The notes: generated from the letters alone by a model not told the origin. A stretch of DNA of 64,000 bases from Paramesorhizobium leguminum (GCF_003217235.1 NZ_QJTF01000006.1:1-64000); one strand, 5' to 3'; shown: positions 9,284 through 18,268, counted from the stretch's first letter. Translations and numbers: made by a program.

Positions 9284-9384
9284 AAAGCGGCCTATTGTCA
9301 ATTTCACAGGATGATGGCACTTTGTTTCGCCGCATTGGGGACGCAACGTTGGCCGGATTTGATTCTTGAACGGGAGAGATCTCC

Positions 9385-9660
9385 ATGAATAAACGTCTAT
9401 CGATGATCATCGTCAGCGGGCTGCTCGCCCTGTCCACCGCCGCTTGCACCACCGCCGACCAGCGTACCGCCGGTTATGGCATAGGCGGCGCTGCTCTCGG
9501 CGGCTTAGCCGGTGGCGCTCTTGGCGGCAAGCGTGGTGCACTGGGAGGTGCAGCGCTGGGTGGCCTGGCAGGCGTACTCGTTGGCGCGTCCCAGTCGCGC
9601 CAGGGCATGTGCATTTATCGCGATCCCTATGGCCGCCAGTACGAAGCGCAGTGCCAGTAA
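9385..9660 (+). CDS. Small glycine-zipper outer-membrane lipoprotein
   Basis: 91-aa lipoprotein with lipobox LSTAAC (C21) followed by a glycine-zipper segment at about 30-70 made of GGAALGGLAGG-type repeats, then a short Cys-containing tail. Proteins of this build (YMGG/17-kDa surface antigen-like) insert in or stabilise the outer membrane; the function here is unknown. GGGAGAGATCTCC before the ATG supplies the ribosome site. A strong intrinsic terminator follows at 9683, so it is a single-gene transcript. Confidence 0.82.
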   Translation: MNKRLSMIIVSGLLALSTAACTTADQRTAGYGIGGAALGGLAGGALGGKRGALGGAALGGLAGVLVGASQSRQGMCIYRDPYGRQYEAQCQ

Positions 9661-9682
9661 TATTGGTCCAGACGGATTTCGG

Positions 9683-9709
9683 ACAGGCCGGGGAAACCCG
9701 GCCTGTTTC
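9683..9709 (+). terminator. Rho-independent terminator of the lipoprotein gene
   Basis: Ten-bp stem ACAGGCCGGG/CCCGGCCTGT with a GAAA tetraloop, then TTT, 22 bases after the lipoprotein stop codon. Confidence 0.82.
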
Positions 9710-9801
9710 GTTATGAGCGTTGCACAGCATTTGACACGCGCGCCATTCTCACGGACAAGCGCGTTCAATCTCTTTGCAGCAACAGTACCGACCAGAGTTC
9801 C

Positions 9802-11613
9802 ATGGCTCCTCCGCTTCTCCGTCTCGACCAGATAAAACTCACCTTTGGCGGTACGCCGCTGCTGGAGGATGCCGCGCTTTCGGTAAGCGAAGGCGAGCGA
9901 ATCGCGCTGGTGGGACGTAATGGTTCCGGCAAGTCGACCTTGCTGAAAATAGCGGCAGGCTTTGTCGAGCCGACATCGGGCGAGGTGTTTCGTCATCCGG
10001 GCGCGACGATCCGCTATCTCGCGCAATCGCCGGATATGGACGGCTTCGCCAACGTGCGTGACTATGTGGAAGCCGGGCTCGGACCTTCCGACGATCCTTA
10101 TCGCGTCACCTATCTGCTTGAGCACCTGGGGCTCACGGGCGAGGAAAAGCCGGGTCAGCTTTCCGGCGGTGAGGCGAGGCGCGCCGCACTTGCGCGTGTG
10201 ATCGCGCCGCAGCCGGATATTCTGCTTCTCGACGAGCCGGCCAACCATCTCGATCTCACCACCATCGAGTGGCTTGAGGATGAGTTGCGCCAGATCCGCT
10301 CCAGCCTCGTGGTCATCTCGCACGATCGCCGGTTTCTTGAAAATGTCAGCCGCTCGACCATCTGGCTCGACCGGGGCGTGACGCGCCGGCTGGAACAGGG
10401 CTTCGGCCAGTTCGAGGAATGGCGCGACAAGATATTGGAGGAAGAGGAGCGCGACTTGCACAAGCTCGGCCGCCAGATCGTGCGCGAGGAGCATTGGTTG
10501 CGCTATGGCGTGACCGCGCGGCGCAAGCGCAACATGCGCCGCCTGGGCGAATTGCATTCGATGCGCAACGAGTTCCGTACGCATCGCCGCGCGCAAGGCA
10601 GCGCTGTGCTTCAAGCGAGCGACAGTCGCGAATCGGGCAAGCTTGTCATCGAGGCGAAGGGGTTGAGCAAATCCTATGACGGGCGCGACCTGGTGAAGGA
10701 TTTCTCCGCCCGGATCATGCGCGGCGATCGTATAGGCCTGGTCGGACCCAATGGCGCAGGCAAGACCACGCTTCTGTCCATGCTGACCGGCGCGCTTGCT
10801 CCCGACGGGGGCAGCTTGCGGCTTGGCGTCAATCTTGAAATGGCCGTGCTGGACCAGAAGCGCGACAGCCTCGATCCGACGGAAACGTTGGCGCATTATC
10901 TGACCGATGGGCGAGGGGAGAATGTTATCGTCAATGGTGAGCAGCGCCATGTCGTCTCCTATATGAAGGACTTCCTGTTCCAGCCGGAACAGGCGCGTAC
11001 GCCGATCCGCGAATTGTCCGGCGGCGAGAAGGCGCGGCTGATGCTCGCCCGCGTGCTGGCGCGCCCGGCCAATCTCTTGATCCTCGACGAGCCGACCAAT
11101 GATCTCGACATGGAAACGCTCGATCTCCTGCAGGAGCTGGTGACGGGCTTTGCCGGAACCGTCATCCTTGTAAGCCACGACCGCGATTTCCTCGACCGCA
11201 CGGTGACGTCGGTGATCGCGCCGGAGGGCGAGGGGCGCTGGCTCGAATATGCCGGCGGCTATGCCGACATGATGGCGCAGCGGCGCGAGGCGGCGCTGAT
11301 GAAACGCGAGGCCAAGGTTTCAGGCTCCCGCAATCAGCCCCAAGCGGTTTCATCCGAGCCCAGGCGCGAGGAAAAGCGCAAGCTTTCCTACAAGCAGAAA
11401 TTCGCGCTGGAGACGTTGCCGGGCAAGCTGGAGGTGGTTGCCGCCGAGATTGCCGGGCTGGAAGTGAAGCTCGCCGACCCGCAGCTTTATGCGAAAAATC
11501 CCGATCTTTTTGCCAAGACCGCAGCGGAACTGGATAAAAAACGGGAGGCGCAGGCGGCCATGGAAGAGGAATGGCTGGAGCTTGAGATGCTGCGGGAGGA
11601 GATGGGGGAGTAG
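9802..11613 (+). CDS. ABC-F family ATP-binding protein (Uup-like)
   Basis: Soluble tandem-ATPase protein (603 aa) without membrane segments; ABC-F proteins act on ribosomes or nucleic acids rather than in transport. Walker A 1 (GRNGSGKST) at 38-46, signature LSGGE at about 120-124, Walker B plus DEPANHLDL at about 140-150. A basic linker rich in R/K lies at about 210-270. Walker A 2 (GPNGAGKTT) is at about 315-323 with a second LSGGEKAR and DEPTNDLD. The C-terminal coiled coil at about 530-603 is the feature that suggests Uup, which acts on branched DNA or ribosomes; other ABC-F subtypes cannot be excluded. Confidence 0.88.
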   Translation: MAPPLLRLDQIKLTFGGTPLLEDAALSVSEGERIALVGRNGSGKSTLLKIAAGFVEPTSGEVFRHPGATIRYLAQSPDMDGFANVRDYVEAGLGPSDDPYRVTYLLEHLGLTGEEKPGQLSGGEARRAALARVIAPQPDILLLDEPANHLDLTTIEWLEDELRQIRSSLVVISHDRRFLENVSRSTIWLDRGVTRRLEQGFGQFEEWRDKILEEEERDLHKLGRQIVREEHWLRYGVTARRKRNMRRLGELHSMRNEFRTHRRAQGSAVLQASDSRESGKLVIEAKGLSKSYDGRDLVKDFSARIMRGDRIGLVGPNGAGKTTLLSMLTGALAPDGGSLRLGVNLEMAVLDQKRDSLDPTETLAHYLTDGRGENVIVNGEQRHVVSYMKDFLFQPEQARTPIRELSGGEKARLMLARVLARPANLLILDEPTNDLDMETLDLLQELVTGFAGTVILVSHDRDFLDRTVTSVIAPEGEGRWLEYAGGYADMMAQRREAALMKREAKVSGSRNQPQAVSSEPRREEKRKLSYKQKFALETLPGKLEVVAAEIAGLEVKLADPQLYAKNPDLFAKTAAELDKKREAQAAMEEEWLELEMLREEMGE

Positions 11614-11660
11614 GGATTTTCGCCAGCGGTTTTTAGATTGAAACGCTGGTGGAGCACTTC

Positions 11661-11818
11661 ACCCCCCTCTGTCCTGCCGGACATCTCCCCCTCAAGGGGG
11701 GAGATTGGCCGACACGAATTCCGGTATTCATTCGGCAACCTTTGCGATTGGTGCCAAGCTTCCATGAAGGCCAATCTCCCCCCTTGAGGGGGAGATGCCC
11801 GGCAGGGCAGAGGGGGGT
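11661..11818. repeat. Repeat family A, copy 2 (inverted pair)
   Basis: Same arms as at 7210, placed between the convergent ends of the ABC-F gene and gapR. Confidence 0.92.
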
Positions 11819-11853
11819 ATGCTTCGCGCCAACGTGTCTATCGGAAGCGCCAC

Positions 11854-12114
11854 TCACCCCATCCCAAGTGCATCCTTATAAAGCTGGATCATCGCTTCTT
11901 CTTCCTGGCGCTCCTGCTCTTCCTTCTTGCGCAGGCGGATGATGGTGCGCACGGCCTTGGCATCGAAGCCGGTGCCCTTGAGTTCGGCGTAAACATCCTT
12001 GATGTCGTCGGAAATCGTCTTTTTTTCTTCCTCAAGCCGTTCAATGCGCTCGATGAAAGCGCGCAACTGTCCAACGGCTACCGTCTGTGCGGTGTTGCTT
12101 GTAATGTCGTCCAT
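11854..12114 (-). CDS. gapR: Nucleoid-associated protein GapR (DUF2312)
   Basis: 86-aa all-helical coiled-coil protein matching the alphaproteobacterial DUF2312/GapR family. It shows the core pattern [18 protein letters not shown], then a second basic helix around [18 protein letters not shown]. In Caulobacter GapR encircles overtwisted DNA ahead of replication forks and stimulates topoisomerases. Length and sequence are typical. It is transcribed alone on the minus strand, with DUF1244 on the same strand 119 bases upstream. Confidence 0.93.
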   Translation of the reverse strand: MDDITSNTAQTVAVGQLRAFIERIERLEEEKKTISDDIKDVYAELKGTGFDAKAVRTIIRLRKKEEQERQEEEAMIQLYKDALGMG

Positions 12115-12233
12115 GAATTCGTTCTCCAGATAATGTGGGGGATTTGAATAAGTCGATGCCCGACGCAGTGCGGCGGGTCAAGACCGCGATGCGCGTCATT
12201 CGCAGCCTATATTGTCAGCGATATGGTTTATAA

Positions 12234-12524
12234 TCAGTGAGACGGCTTATGAGAGAGCGCTTCCGGCGCTCCCGTCTGATGTGCCGCTCGCCATTCTTCA
12301 TAGGGGATGCCGTAAACGATCTCGCGCGCTTCGTCCTTGGTCAAATCAACGCCGGCCGCGCCGGCTGCATCCCTGTACCAGTTAGCGAGGCAGTTGCGGC
12401 AGAAGCCGGCCAGGTTCATGAGATCGATATTCTGGACATCATCGCGCTTGCGCAGATGCTCGACCAGCGCGCGAAAGGCTGCCGCCTCGAATTCGATGCG
12501 TCGCTGCTCTTCAAGCTCAATCAT
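12234..12524 (-). CDS. DUF1244 family protein
   Basis: 96-aa conserved alphaproteobacterial protein of unknown function. The family signature GFCRNCLANWY is present at about 47-57, where the two cysteines may bind metal. The ATG at 12524 is chosen because AGGAGA sits 6 bases before it; a TTG seven codons upstream is the alternative. It is followed on the same strand by gapR, but the 119-base gap leaves co-transcription open. Confidence 0.87.
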   Translation of the reverse strand: MIELEEQRRIEFEAAAFRALVEHLRKRDDVQNIDLMNLAGFCRNCLANWYRDAAGAAGVDLTKDEAREIVYGIPYEEWRAAHQTGAPEALSHKPSH

Positions 12525-12584
12525 GCCGGTTCTCCTGCCATTCAATTACCGATTTCCCATGCGAGCAGGCGGTTTGCAACACTT

Positions 12585-12672
12585 GTCCAAAAAGTCTGCA
12601 ACTTTTTGGGATCATACCGTTTTCAAGACGTATGATCTTATCCAAAAAGTCTGCAACTTTTTGGGATCATAC
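12585..12672. repeat. Repeat family F, two tandem copies of an AAAAAGT hairpin
   Basis: Two copies (12585-12617 and 12634-12672) of TCCAAAAAGTCTGCAACTTT continuing TTGGGATCATAC. Each folds into an AAAAAGTc/aACTTTTT hairpin. Diverged single copies occur at 17618 and 53735. The pair lies in the DUF1244/DUF1036 divergent region and resembles a bidirectional terminator. Confidence 0.85.
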
Positions 12673-12737
12673 TCTGGTATCCTGATTGGCGCGTTGACAT
12701 CATTCGCGAAACTGCGGAAAAGAGGGCAACCAAAAAC

Positions 12738-13226
12738 ATGGGATTTTCAAACGTGGCAGGCTCGCGAATGCGCGCTCAACACCTCACGGCCTTTTTCGGC
12801 GCTCTTGCTTTGGGCATGATGCTCATGGGAACGGAGGCGCGCGCCGATTTTCGCGTTTGCAATGCGACGCAGAATCTCGTCGGCGTGGCGATAGGATACC
12901 GCGCCAAGACAGGATGGATCACCGAAGGCTGGTGGCATATCAACGGTTCCAGCTGCAAGACGCTGATCGAAGGGCCGCTCTCCCAGCGCTATTATTATCT
13001 CTATGCCGAGGATGCCGAGGGTGGGGGGCGCTGGGCCGGGCCGGTCAACATGTGCGTCGCTGACAAGGAGTTCAAGGTCTCTGGGGTCAACGACTGCTTT
13101 GCGCGCGGTTTCCAGCGCGCCGGCTTTCAGGAATACGATACGGGAGAGCAATCGAGCTGGATGGTCCAGCTGACAGATGAGGCGCCTCCAGAAAATCCGA
13201 CAGTGACAGGAACTAATAATCCATGA
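12738..13226 (+). CDS. DUF1036 exported protein
   Basis: 162-aa protein with a signal peptide (hydrophobic core at about 16-33, cleavage near ARA-DFRVCN) and the DUF1036 domain, recognised by the opening DFRVCNAT, the ITEGWWHI segment and paired cysteines. The role is unknown. An alternative ATG ten codons in (12768) would give a tighter signal peptide. Its stop overlaps the pykA start (ATGA), so it is translationally coupled to pyruvate kinase, an odd partner for an exported protein. Confidence 0.87.
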   Translation: MGFSNVAGSRMRAQHLTAFFGALALGMMLMGTEARADFRVCNATQNLVGVAIGYRAKTGWITEGWWHINGSSCKTLIEGPLSQRYYYLYAEDAEGGGRWAGPVNMCVADKEFKVSGVNDCFARGFQRAGFQEYDTGEQSSWMVQLTDEAPPENPTVTGTNNP

Positions 13227-14659
13227 GACGCAGCCGCAAGGTCAAAATTCTCGCAACGCTTGGACCGGCCTCGTCTGAGGAAGCGATGATCCGTAAGCTC
13301 TTCGAGGCCGGCGCGGATGTGTTCCGCATCAATATGAGCCATACCGACCATGATACGATGCGCGCGCTGGTACGCCGTATCCGCAATGTGGAGCGTGAAA
13401 TGGGCCGGCCTATCGGTATTCTCGCCGATTTGCAGGGGCCGAAGCTGCGGGTCGGCAAGTTCAAAGACAGCAAGGTCAGCCTGACGCCCGGCGAGATTTT
13501 CACGCTCGACAATCAGGATGTGCCTGGCGATAACACCCGCGTTTTCCTGCCGCATCCGGAAATTCTGCAGTCGGTCGAGCCTGGGCATCGCCTCTTGATC
13601 GATGACGGGCGTCTGACGCTCATTGCCGAAGAGGTCGATGGTAAGTCGATTCGCTGCCGCGTCGTTTCCGGCACGGGAATTTCCGATCGCAAGGGTGTCA
13701 GCCTGCCCGATACGACGCTTAGCGTGAGCGCGCTGACTGAAAAGGACCACAAGGACCTGGACGCGGTGCTCAAGGAAGAGATCGACTGGGTGGCGCTCTC
13801 CTTTATCCAGCGGCCGGAAGATCTGGCGGAGGTGCGCAAGATCGCGCGCGGGCGTGTCGGGCTCATGTCCAAGATCGAAAAGCCGCAGGCAGTCACCCGC
13901 TTGGATGAAATCATCGAGCTGTCGGACGCGCTGATGGTGGCGCGTGGCGATTTGGGTGTGGAAATGCCGCTGGAAGCCGTCCCCGGCATCCAGAAGCAGA
14001 TCACGCGCGCAGCGCGGCGCGCCGGCAAGCCGGTTGTCGTCGCCACGCAGATGCTCGAATCGATGATTACGGCGCCGGTGCCGACCCGCGCGGAGGTGTC
14101 GGACGTTGCCACCGCCGTGTTCGAGGGCGCGGATGCGATCATGCTTTCAGCCGAATCGGCGGCGGGTGATTATCCCGTCGAGGCAGTGGCCACCATGGCG
14201 CGCATTGCGGAAAAGGTGGAGTGCGACCCGACTTATCCTGGCATCATCCATGCACAACGCTCTGAGCCAGAGGCGACCGGCGCCGACGCGATTTCGCTGG
14301 CGGCACGCCAGATCGCGGAAACGCTCCGCCTTTCGGCGATCATCACCTATACCGCGTCGGGCACCACCGGCCTGCGGGCGGCGCGCGAGCGGCCACAGAC
14401 GCCGATCATCACGCTTTCACCCGTCGTCGAGACGGCGCGTCGGCTTTCCATCGTATGGGGGCTGCATTGCGTCGTCACCGAGGACGCGCGCGATCTGGAC
14501 GACATGGTCGACCGCGCCTGCAATATCGCCTTCCGCGAAGGTTTTGCCAAACCGGGTGACCGGGTGATTGTCACGGCTGGCGTACCGCTGCGTACGCCGG
14601 GGTCCACCAACATGCTACGCATTGCGTATATCGGCGCGGATGGGCTGACGGGGATTTGA
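13223..14659 (+). CDS. pykA: Pyruvate kinase
   Basis: Last step of glycolysis: phosphoenolpyruvate plus ADP to pyruvate plus ATP (478 aa, the usual length). N-terminal KILATLGPAS and RINMSH, the catalytic-lysine segment MSKIEKPQAV at about 215-224, VARGDLGVEMPLE at about 238-250 and MLSAESAAGDYPVEAV at about 300-315 are all in order, followed by the C-terminal allosteric-type domain. The ATG overlaps the stop of the DUF1036 gene. The glycolytic partners fba, pgk and gap lie 12-16 kb away. Confidence 0.96.
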   Translation: MRRSRKVKILATLGPASSEEAMIRKLFEAGADVFRINMSHTDHDTMRALVRRIRNVEREMGRPIGILADLQGPKLRVGKFKDSKVSLTPGEIFTLDNQDVPGDNTRVFLPHPEILQSVEPGHRLLIDDGRLTLIAEEVDGKSIRCRVVSGTGISDRKGVSLPDTTLSVSALTEKDHKDLDAVLKEEIDWVALSFIQRPEDLAEVRKIARGRVGLMSKIEKPQAVTRLDEIIELSDALMVARGDLGVEMPLEAVPGIQKQITRAARRAGKPVVVATQMLESMITAPVPTRAEVSDVATAVFEGADAIMLSAESAAGDYPVEAVATMARIAEKVECDPTYPGIIHAQRSEPEATGADAISLAARQIAETLRLSAIITYTASGTTGLRAARERPQTPIITLSPVVETARRLSIVWGLHCVVTEDARDLDDMVDRACNIAFREGFAKPGDRVIVTAGVPLRTPGSTNMLRIAYIGADGLTGI

Positions 14660-14679
14660 TTCTTTAGGCGGGCGGTTCT

Positions 14680-14855
14680 CCCTCCCCCTTGCGGGGAGGG
14701 TGGCCCGAAGGGCCGGGTGGGGGTGGTGCAGATTGAGCGCAGCCATCACCACCCCCATCTGCCCGCTCCGCGGGGTTCGTCGCTGGAAAAGCCAAATCGT
14801 TGGCTTTTCCTCGGCCTACGGCCGTACGCTCCTCAATCCCCGCAAGGGGGAAGGA
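14680..14855. repeat. Repeat family D, copy 1 (inverted pair)
   Basis: Left arm CCCTCCCCCTTGCGGGGAGG plus a GGGTGGGGGTGG box, and right arm CCACCCCCATCTGCCCGCTC to CCCCGCAAGGGGG. Between the two parts of the right arm lies extra sequence (about 14780-14835) absent from the copies at 20114 and 21578, so this copy is interrupted or expanded. Confidence 0.88.
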
Positions 14856-14901
14856 AGGCGCCCAACCGGTCGGGCAGAGCATAGCGCGCCCAGCGTTTCC
14901 C

Positions 14902-15531
14902 TCAAGTACGCGTATCAGTCAGCTCATCCGTGATCTCGCCCGCTTCCTTCTGCGCATCACGCAGCATCGGGTAGGCTTCGAGCGCGCGTTCATAGGCGCG
15001 TAGCGCCAATTCCTTGCTGCCCGTTTCTCTCAGAATCGCGCCCATGCCTGTCAGCGCCGCGAAATGGCGCGGTTCCAGGCGGAGTGTGCGGTCTATGTCG
15101 CGCATGGCGCCGGTATAATCATTCATCAAAAAGAACAGCGTGGCGCGGCGATTCCAGCCTTCGGCGTAGTCGGGCTTGAGGGTGGTAACCTCATCGAGGA
15201 AATCGAGCGCGACCGGATATTTCTTATCTGCCATGGCATTGCCGGCCCATCCCATCATCAAGTCGATGGTGGCGCTGCCCGACTGGTTCCATAGGCCATA
15301 AATCTTGCCGGCGATATTCTTCGCCTTGGCTTCGTCGCTCTCTTTGCGCAATTCGCCGAAAAGACGATCGAGATCGGCACGGCGCTGCTGCGCTTCAGTC
15401 ATTCCGTCGGGCAGTTTTTCCGGAGAGGGGGCCGCGCCAGGGTTTTGCTCCTGCGCTATTGCCGTATTTTCCCCGGCTAACAAAGCCGCGGGAAAGATAG
15501 ATAGAGCGAGCATGGCAAAAACGTTCCGCAT
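14902..15531 (-). CDS. Tetratricopeptide-repeat periplasmic protein
   Basis: 209-aa protein with a signal peptide (about 1-27, MRNVFAMLALSIFPAALLAG) and TPR-like helices across about 100-200, for example the segments around YAEGWNRRATLFFLMNDYTG and HFAALTGMGAIL. TPR proteins scaffold protein complexes; the partner is unknown. The start is uncertain: the frame is open up to 15627, but the ATG at 15531 leads directly into a signal peptide. The rpmJ gene lies 97 bases upstream on the same strand. Confidence 0.78.
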   Translation of the reverse strand: MRNVFAMLALSIFPAALLAGENTAIAQEQNPGAAPSPEKLPDGMTEAQQRRADLDRLFGELRKESDEAKAKNIAGKIYGLWNQSGSATIDLMMGWAGNAMADKKYPVALDFLDEVTTLKPDYAEGWNRRATLFFLMNDYTGAMRDIDRTLRLEPRHFAALTGMGAILRETGSKELALRAYERALEAYPMLRDAQKEAGEITDELTDTRT

Positions 15532-15628
15532 GCGCGCGATGGTAACCGCACGCAGCGAAACGTCAAATGCGAATTTCAGTGAAACGCTTTTTGTGAAGCG
15601 GACAAGCAACCGCTTCAGCATAATCAAC

Positions 15629-15754
15629 TCAGCCCTGGCGCGCCTTGAAGCGCGGCGCGGTCTTGTTGATGATGTAAATGCGGCCCTTGCGGCGAACCAT
15701 GCGGTTGTCGCGATGACGGCCCTTGAGCGCTTTGAGCGAGTTCTTGATCTTCAT
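15629..15754 (-). CDS. rpmJ: 50S ribosomal protein L36 (zinc-independent form)
   Basis: 41-codon gene starting [20 protein letters not shown] and ending FKARQG. It is the L36 type that lacks the Cys3His zinc ligands, common in Alphaproteobacteria. Basic composition (about one third K/R) and the KGRIYIINK core fit a ribosomal protein of the large subunit. The ATG (15752-15754) is preceded by GTGACTGACAT, with no strong Shine-Dalgarno. The L31 gene of this window is also the cysteine-free form. Confidence 0.93.
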   Translation of the reverse strand: MKIKNSLKALKGRHRDNRMVRRKGRIYIINKTAPRFKARQG

Positions 15755-15920
15755 GTCAGTCACCGGTCTGGTTGGCCCGTCGCCGGGCATCGATGAAGGC
15801 ATACCCTAGGGCATACCGTAAATGGGTTGGCGCGACATAGCCAAGGATAGGGGCCATTGTCAACTCCCGCGGACGCATTTTGCAGCCAGGCGAGACGCTA
15901 AAAAGTCCCGCTAACCGACT

Positions 15921-16994
15921 CTATTTCTTGCGTTTAAGCTTGGTAACATGGCCCATCTTGCGGCCGGGCCGCGCCTCCGCCTTGCCATAAAGATGCAGCA
16001 CCGCCTGGGGTTCGCGCAGAATCTCCGGCACACGGGCGATATCGTTGCCGATGAGGTTCTCCATCACGCAATCGCTGTGCCTGATGGGGTCACCCAGCGG
16101 GAGACCGGCAATGGCGCGGATATGCTGCTCGAACTGCGATATGGCGCAGGCGGCCTCCGTCCAGTGGCCGGAATTGTGCACACGGGGCGCGAATTCATTG
16201 GCAAGCAGCGAGCCGTCCGCCAGAACGAAGAATTCCAGACCCATCACGCCGACATAATCGAGGGCATGCATGAGTTTTTCCGCCGCCTCGCGGGCCATAT
16301 CGGCAGTCGCCGGCGTAATGGCCGCCGGCACGGTGGAGGTGGCGAGAATGCCATTGGAATGCACGTTTTCGGCGATGTCGTAGACTTGCGACTCGCCTTC
16401 ACGATCCCGCGCGGCGATGACCGAGACCTCGCGCTCGAACGCGACGAAGCCTTCCAGAATGGCGGGCGTATTGCCGATTGCGTCAAGCGCTGCCGCCAGA
16501 TCGTCGCTGCCATCGCCCTTGAGCCGCACCTGCCCCTTGCCGTCATAGCCGAGGCGTCGCGTTTTCAGGATGGCGGGGCCGCCGATAGCTGCCAGACCGG
16601 CGGCGAGGCTTCGCGTATCGTTCACCAGATACCAGGGCGCTGTCGCTATGTCGCAATCGTTGAGAAATGCCTTTTCCCGGAAGCGGTCCTGCGAGATTTC
16701 AAGCGCGATTGGAGGCGGATAGACAGGTTTTTTCTCCGCGAGTTCCAGCGCGGCTTCGACGGGGACGTTCTCGAATTCATAGGTGATGACGTTGCAGGAG
16801 CGAGCGAGTTCAGCCAGCGCATCCGTGTCGTCATAAGGCGCGACAATCTGCCGGTTAGCCACTTGTGCGGCGGGGCAATCGGCTTGCGGCTCCAGAATGA
16901 CGGTGCGGAAGCCTAGCTTCGCGGCGGCCATTGCCAGCATCCTGCCCAACTGGCCACCGCCGATGATGCCGATCGTCGATCCGGGCTGCAGCAT
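15921..16994 (-). CDS. purK: N5-carboxyaminoimidazole ribonucleotide synthase PurK
   Basis: ATP-grasp enzyme (357 aa) carboxylating AIR with ATP and bicarbonate in de novo purine synthesis; PurE then rearranges the product. The N-terminal GIIGGGQLGRMLAMAA nucleotide fold at 8-23, the ATP-grasp core and EFAPRVHNSGHWT at about 270-282 are intact. The start at 16994 is 2 bases past the purE stop, so the genes form a tight purE-purK operon. The upstream-extended frame overlaps purE and is rejected. Confidence 0.95.
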   Translation of the reverse strand: MLQPGSTIGIIGGGQLGRMLAMAAAKLGFRTVILEPQADCPAAQVANRQIVAPYDDTDALAELARSCNVITYEFENVPVEAALELAEKKPVYPPPIALEISQDRFREKAFLNDCDIATAPWYLVNDTRSLAAGLAAIGGPAILKTRRLGYDGKGQVRLKGDGSDDLAAALDAIGNTPAILEGFVAFEREVSVIAARDREGESQVYDIAENVHSNGILATSTVPAAITPATADMAREAAEKLMHALDYVGVMGLEFFVLADGSLLANEFAPRVHNSGHWTEAACAISQFEQHIRAIAGLPLGDPIRHSDCVMENLIGNDIARVPEILREPQAVLHLYGKAEARPGRKMGHVTKLKRKK

Positions 16995-16996
16995 GA

Positions 16997-17509
16997 TCAC
17001 GCCTCGTCCGACGGGCGCTCGGCGACACCAGCGCTTTGCTTTTCCCGCCACGCGTCGAGCCGTTCAGCGAGAGATTCGTCCGATAGCGCCAGCACGGCAG
17101 CTGCGAGCAGCGCGGCGTTGACCGCGCCGGAACGGCCGATGGCGAGCGTTCCTACGGGAATGCCTGCCGGCATCTGAACGATGGAGAGCAGTGAATCCTG
17201 TCCCGAGAGCGCTTTCGATTCCACCGGCACGCCGAAAACGGGCAGTGATGTCATCGAGGCGGCCATGCCCGGCAGATGCGCGGCGCCGCCGGCCCCGGCG
17301 ATGATCACCTTGAAGCCGTCGGCCTTGGCGCCCTTGGCGAAGGCCACGAGACGGTCCGGCGTGCGATGGGCGGAAACGATGCGGGCATCGTAGGCGATGC
17401 CCAGCGCGTCGAGCGTCTCGGCGGCATGGCGCATCGTCGGCCAGTCGGACTGGCTGCCCATGATGATCGCAACATCACCTCGCTTTTCGGTGGCCCGTGT
17501 TTCAGCCAT
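16997..17509 (-). CDS. purE: N5-carboxyaminoimidazole ribonucleotide mutase PurE
   Basis: Class I PurE (170 aa) moving the carboxyl group from N5-CAIR to CAIR. Active-site signatures [11 protein letters not shown] at about 16-26, SAHRTPDR at 46-53 and [11 protein letters not shown] in the middle are complete. First gene of purEK. The short C-terminal extension beyond about 160 is common in the family. The upstream 150 bases hold only a diverged family F hairpin and presumably the promoter. Confidence 0.95.
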   Translation of the reverse strand: MAETRATEKRGDVAIIMGSQSDWPTMRHAAETLDALGIAYDARIVSAHRTPDRLVAFAKGAKADGFKVIIAGAGGAAHLPGMAASMTSLPVFGVPVESKALSGQDSLLSIVQMPAGIPVGTLAIGRSGAVNAALLAAAVLALSDESLAERLDAWREKQSAGVAERPSDEA

Positions 17510-17617
17510 CGCCGGTTTCCTTCATGGTTTGAAAGGGCAAATACTCGGTTTGAACGGGCAAGTACGCGAAAAGCAACAGCCCTGCAAGGCAAGGCGCCGA
17601 TAGCCTTGCTTTAGCAA

Positions 17618-17659
17618 CATGATCTTATCCAAAAGGCCTGCATTTTTCTGGAATCATGC
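17618..17659. repeat. Repeat family F, diverged single copy
   Basis: ATGATCTTATCCAAAAGGCC then a loop and TTTTCTGGAATCATGC: the same framework as at 12634-12672 with a weakened stem. It lies directly after the DUF465 gene stop (minus strand) and may terminate it. Confidence 0.65.
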
Positions 17660-17660
17660 T

Positions 17661-17864
17661 TTAGGCGATAATATCCGGGATGACCCGGTCTTCCAATTCC
17701 AGAAGCTTGTCCTTGATCGCCAGTTTCTTCTTCTTCATGCGCTGGATGCGCAACTGGTCGCAGCCCACCTCAATCATGGCATTGATGGCGGCGTCGAAAT
17801 CAGCATGTTCCTGCTTCAGACGCGCGACAGCCAGCCGTATATCTGCCTGTTCCTGATCGGACAT
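17661..17864 (-). CDS. DUF465 (YdcH-like) small coiled-coil protein
   Basis: 67-aa helical hairpin protein of the DUF465 family: an N-terminal amphipathic helix, then the family's basic core RMKKKKLAIKDKLLELEDRV at about 43-62. Function unknown. The start at 17864 is chosen by family length and by the match of a paralogue (18269-18448); the frame is open to 17930. Monocistronic. Confidence 0.82.
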   Translation of the reverse strand: MSDQEQADIRLAVARLKQEHADFDAAINAMIEVGCDQLRIQRMKKKKLAIKDKLLELEDRVIPDIIA

Positions 17865-18268
17865 CCGGTTCGTCCCGTTTCTGATTATTTGCTTGGATCT
17901 CATTGGTCCCCGGCGCAGCCCATAGCACATTTTTGCATGAGGGAAAATGCTACTATTCCGTATTCGACACCGCGTTCAAGTCGTGGCAGACTGTCATCGC
18001 TCTGTCACGAAGTCTTCAGGCGGAGGCTGTTTCCGGTTCCCGCATAGTTGATACCGGCGCGCCGCGGAAACGGCGGAAAAATGCCTGATTACCTTCCGAG
18101 CATTGCGTTTGTGCAGCCGGTTTTAGAAGCATGATCCCGAAAAGGCGCAAGCTGTTCGGATGAGGTCGTGCGGCTAAAAGCAGGAGGCTGCTTCATCACC
18201 CCGATCGACGCATATCCGGTCGGTTTTATGAGCCTTTTTAAGGACAACAACCCGAAGGAGAACCAATC
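17865..18268. other. Divergent spacer between two DUF465 paralogues
   Basis: No gene seen. It contains the promoters for the two small genes and a faint family F-like stretch at about 18128-18145 (catgatcccgaaaaggcgca). AAGGAG at 18256-18261 is the ribosome site of the right-hand gene. Confidence 0.5.
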
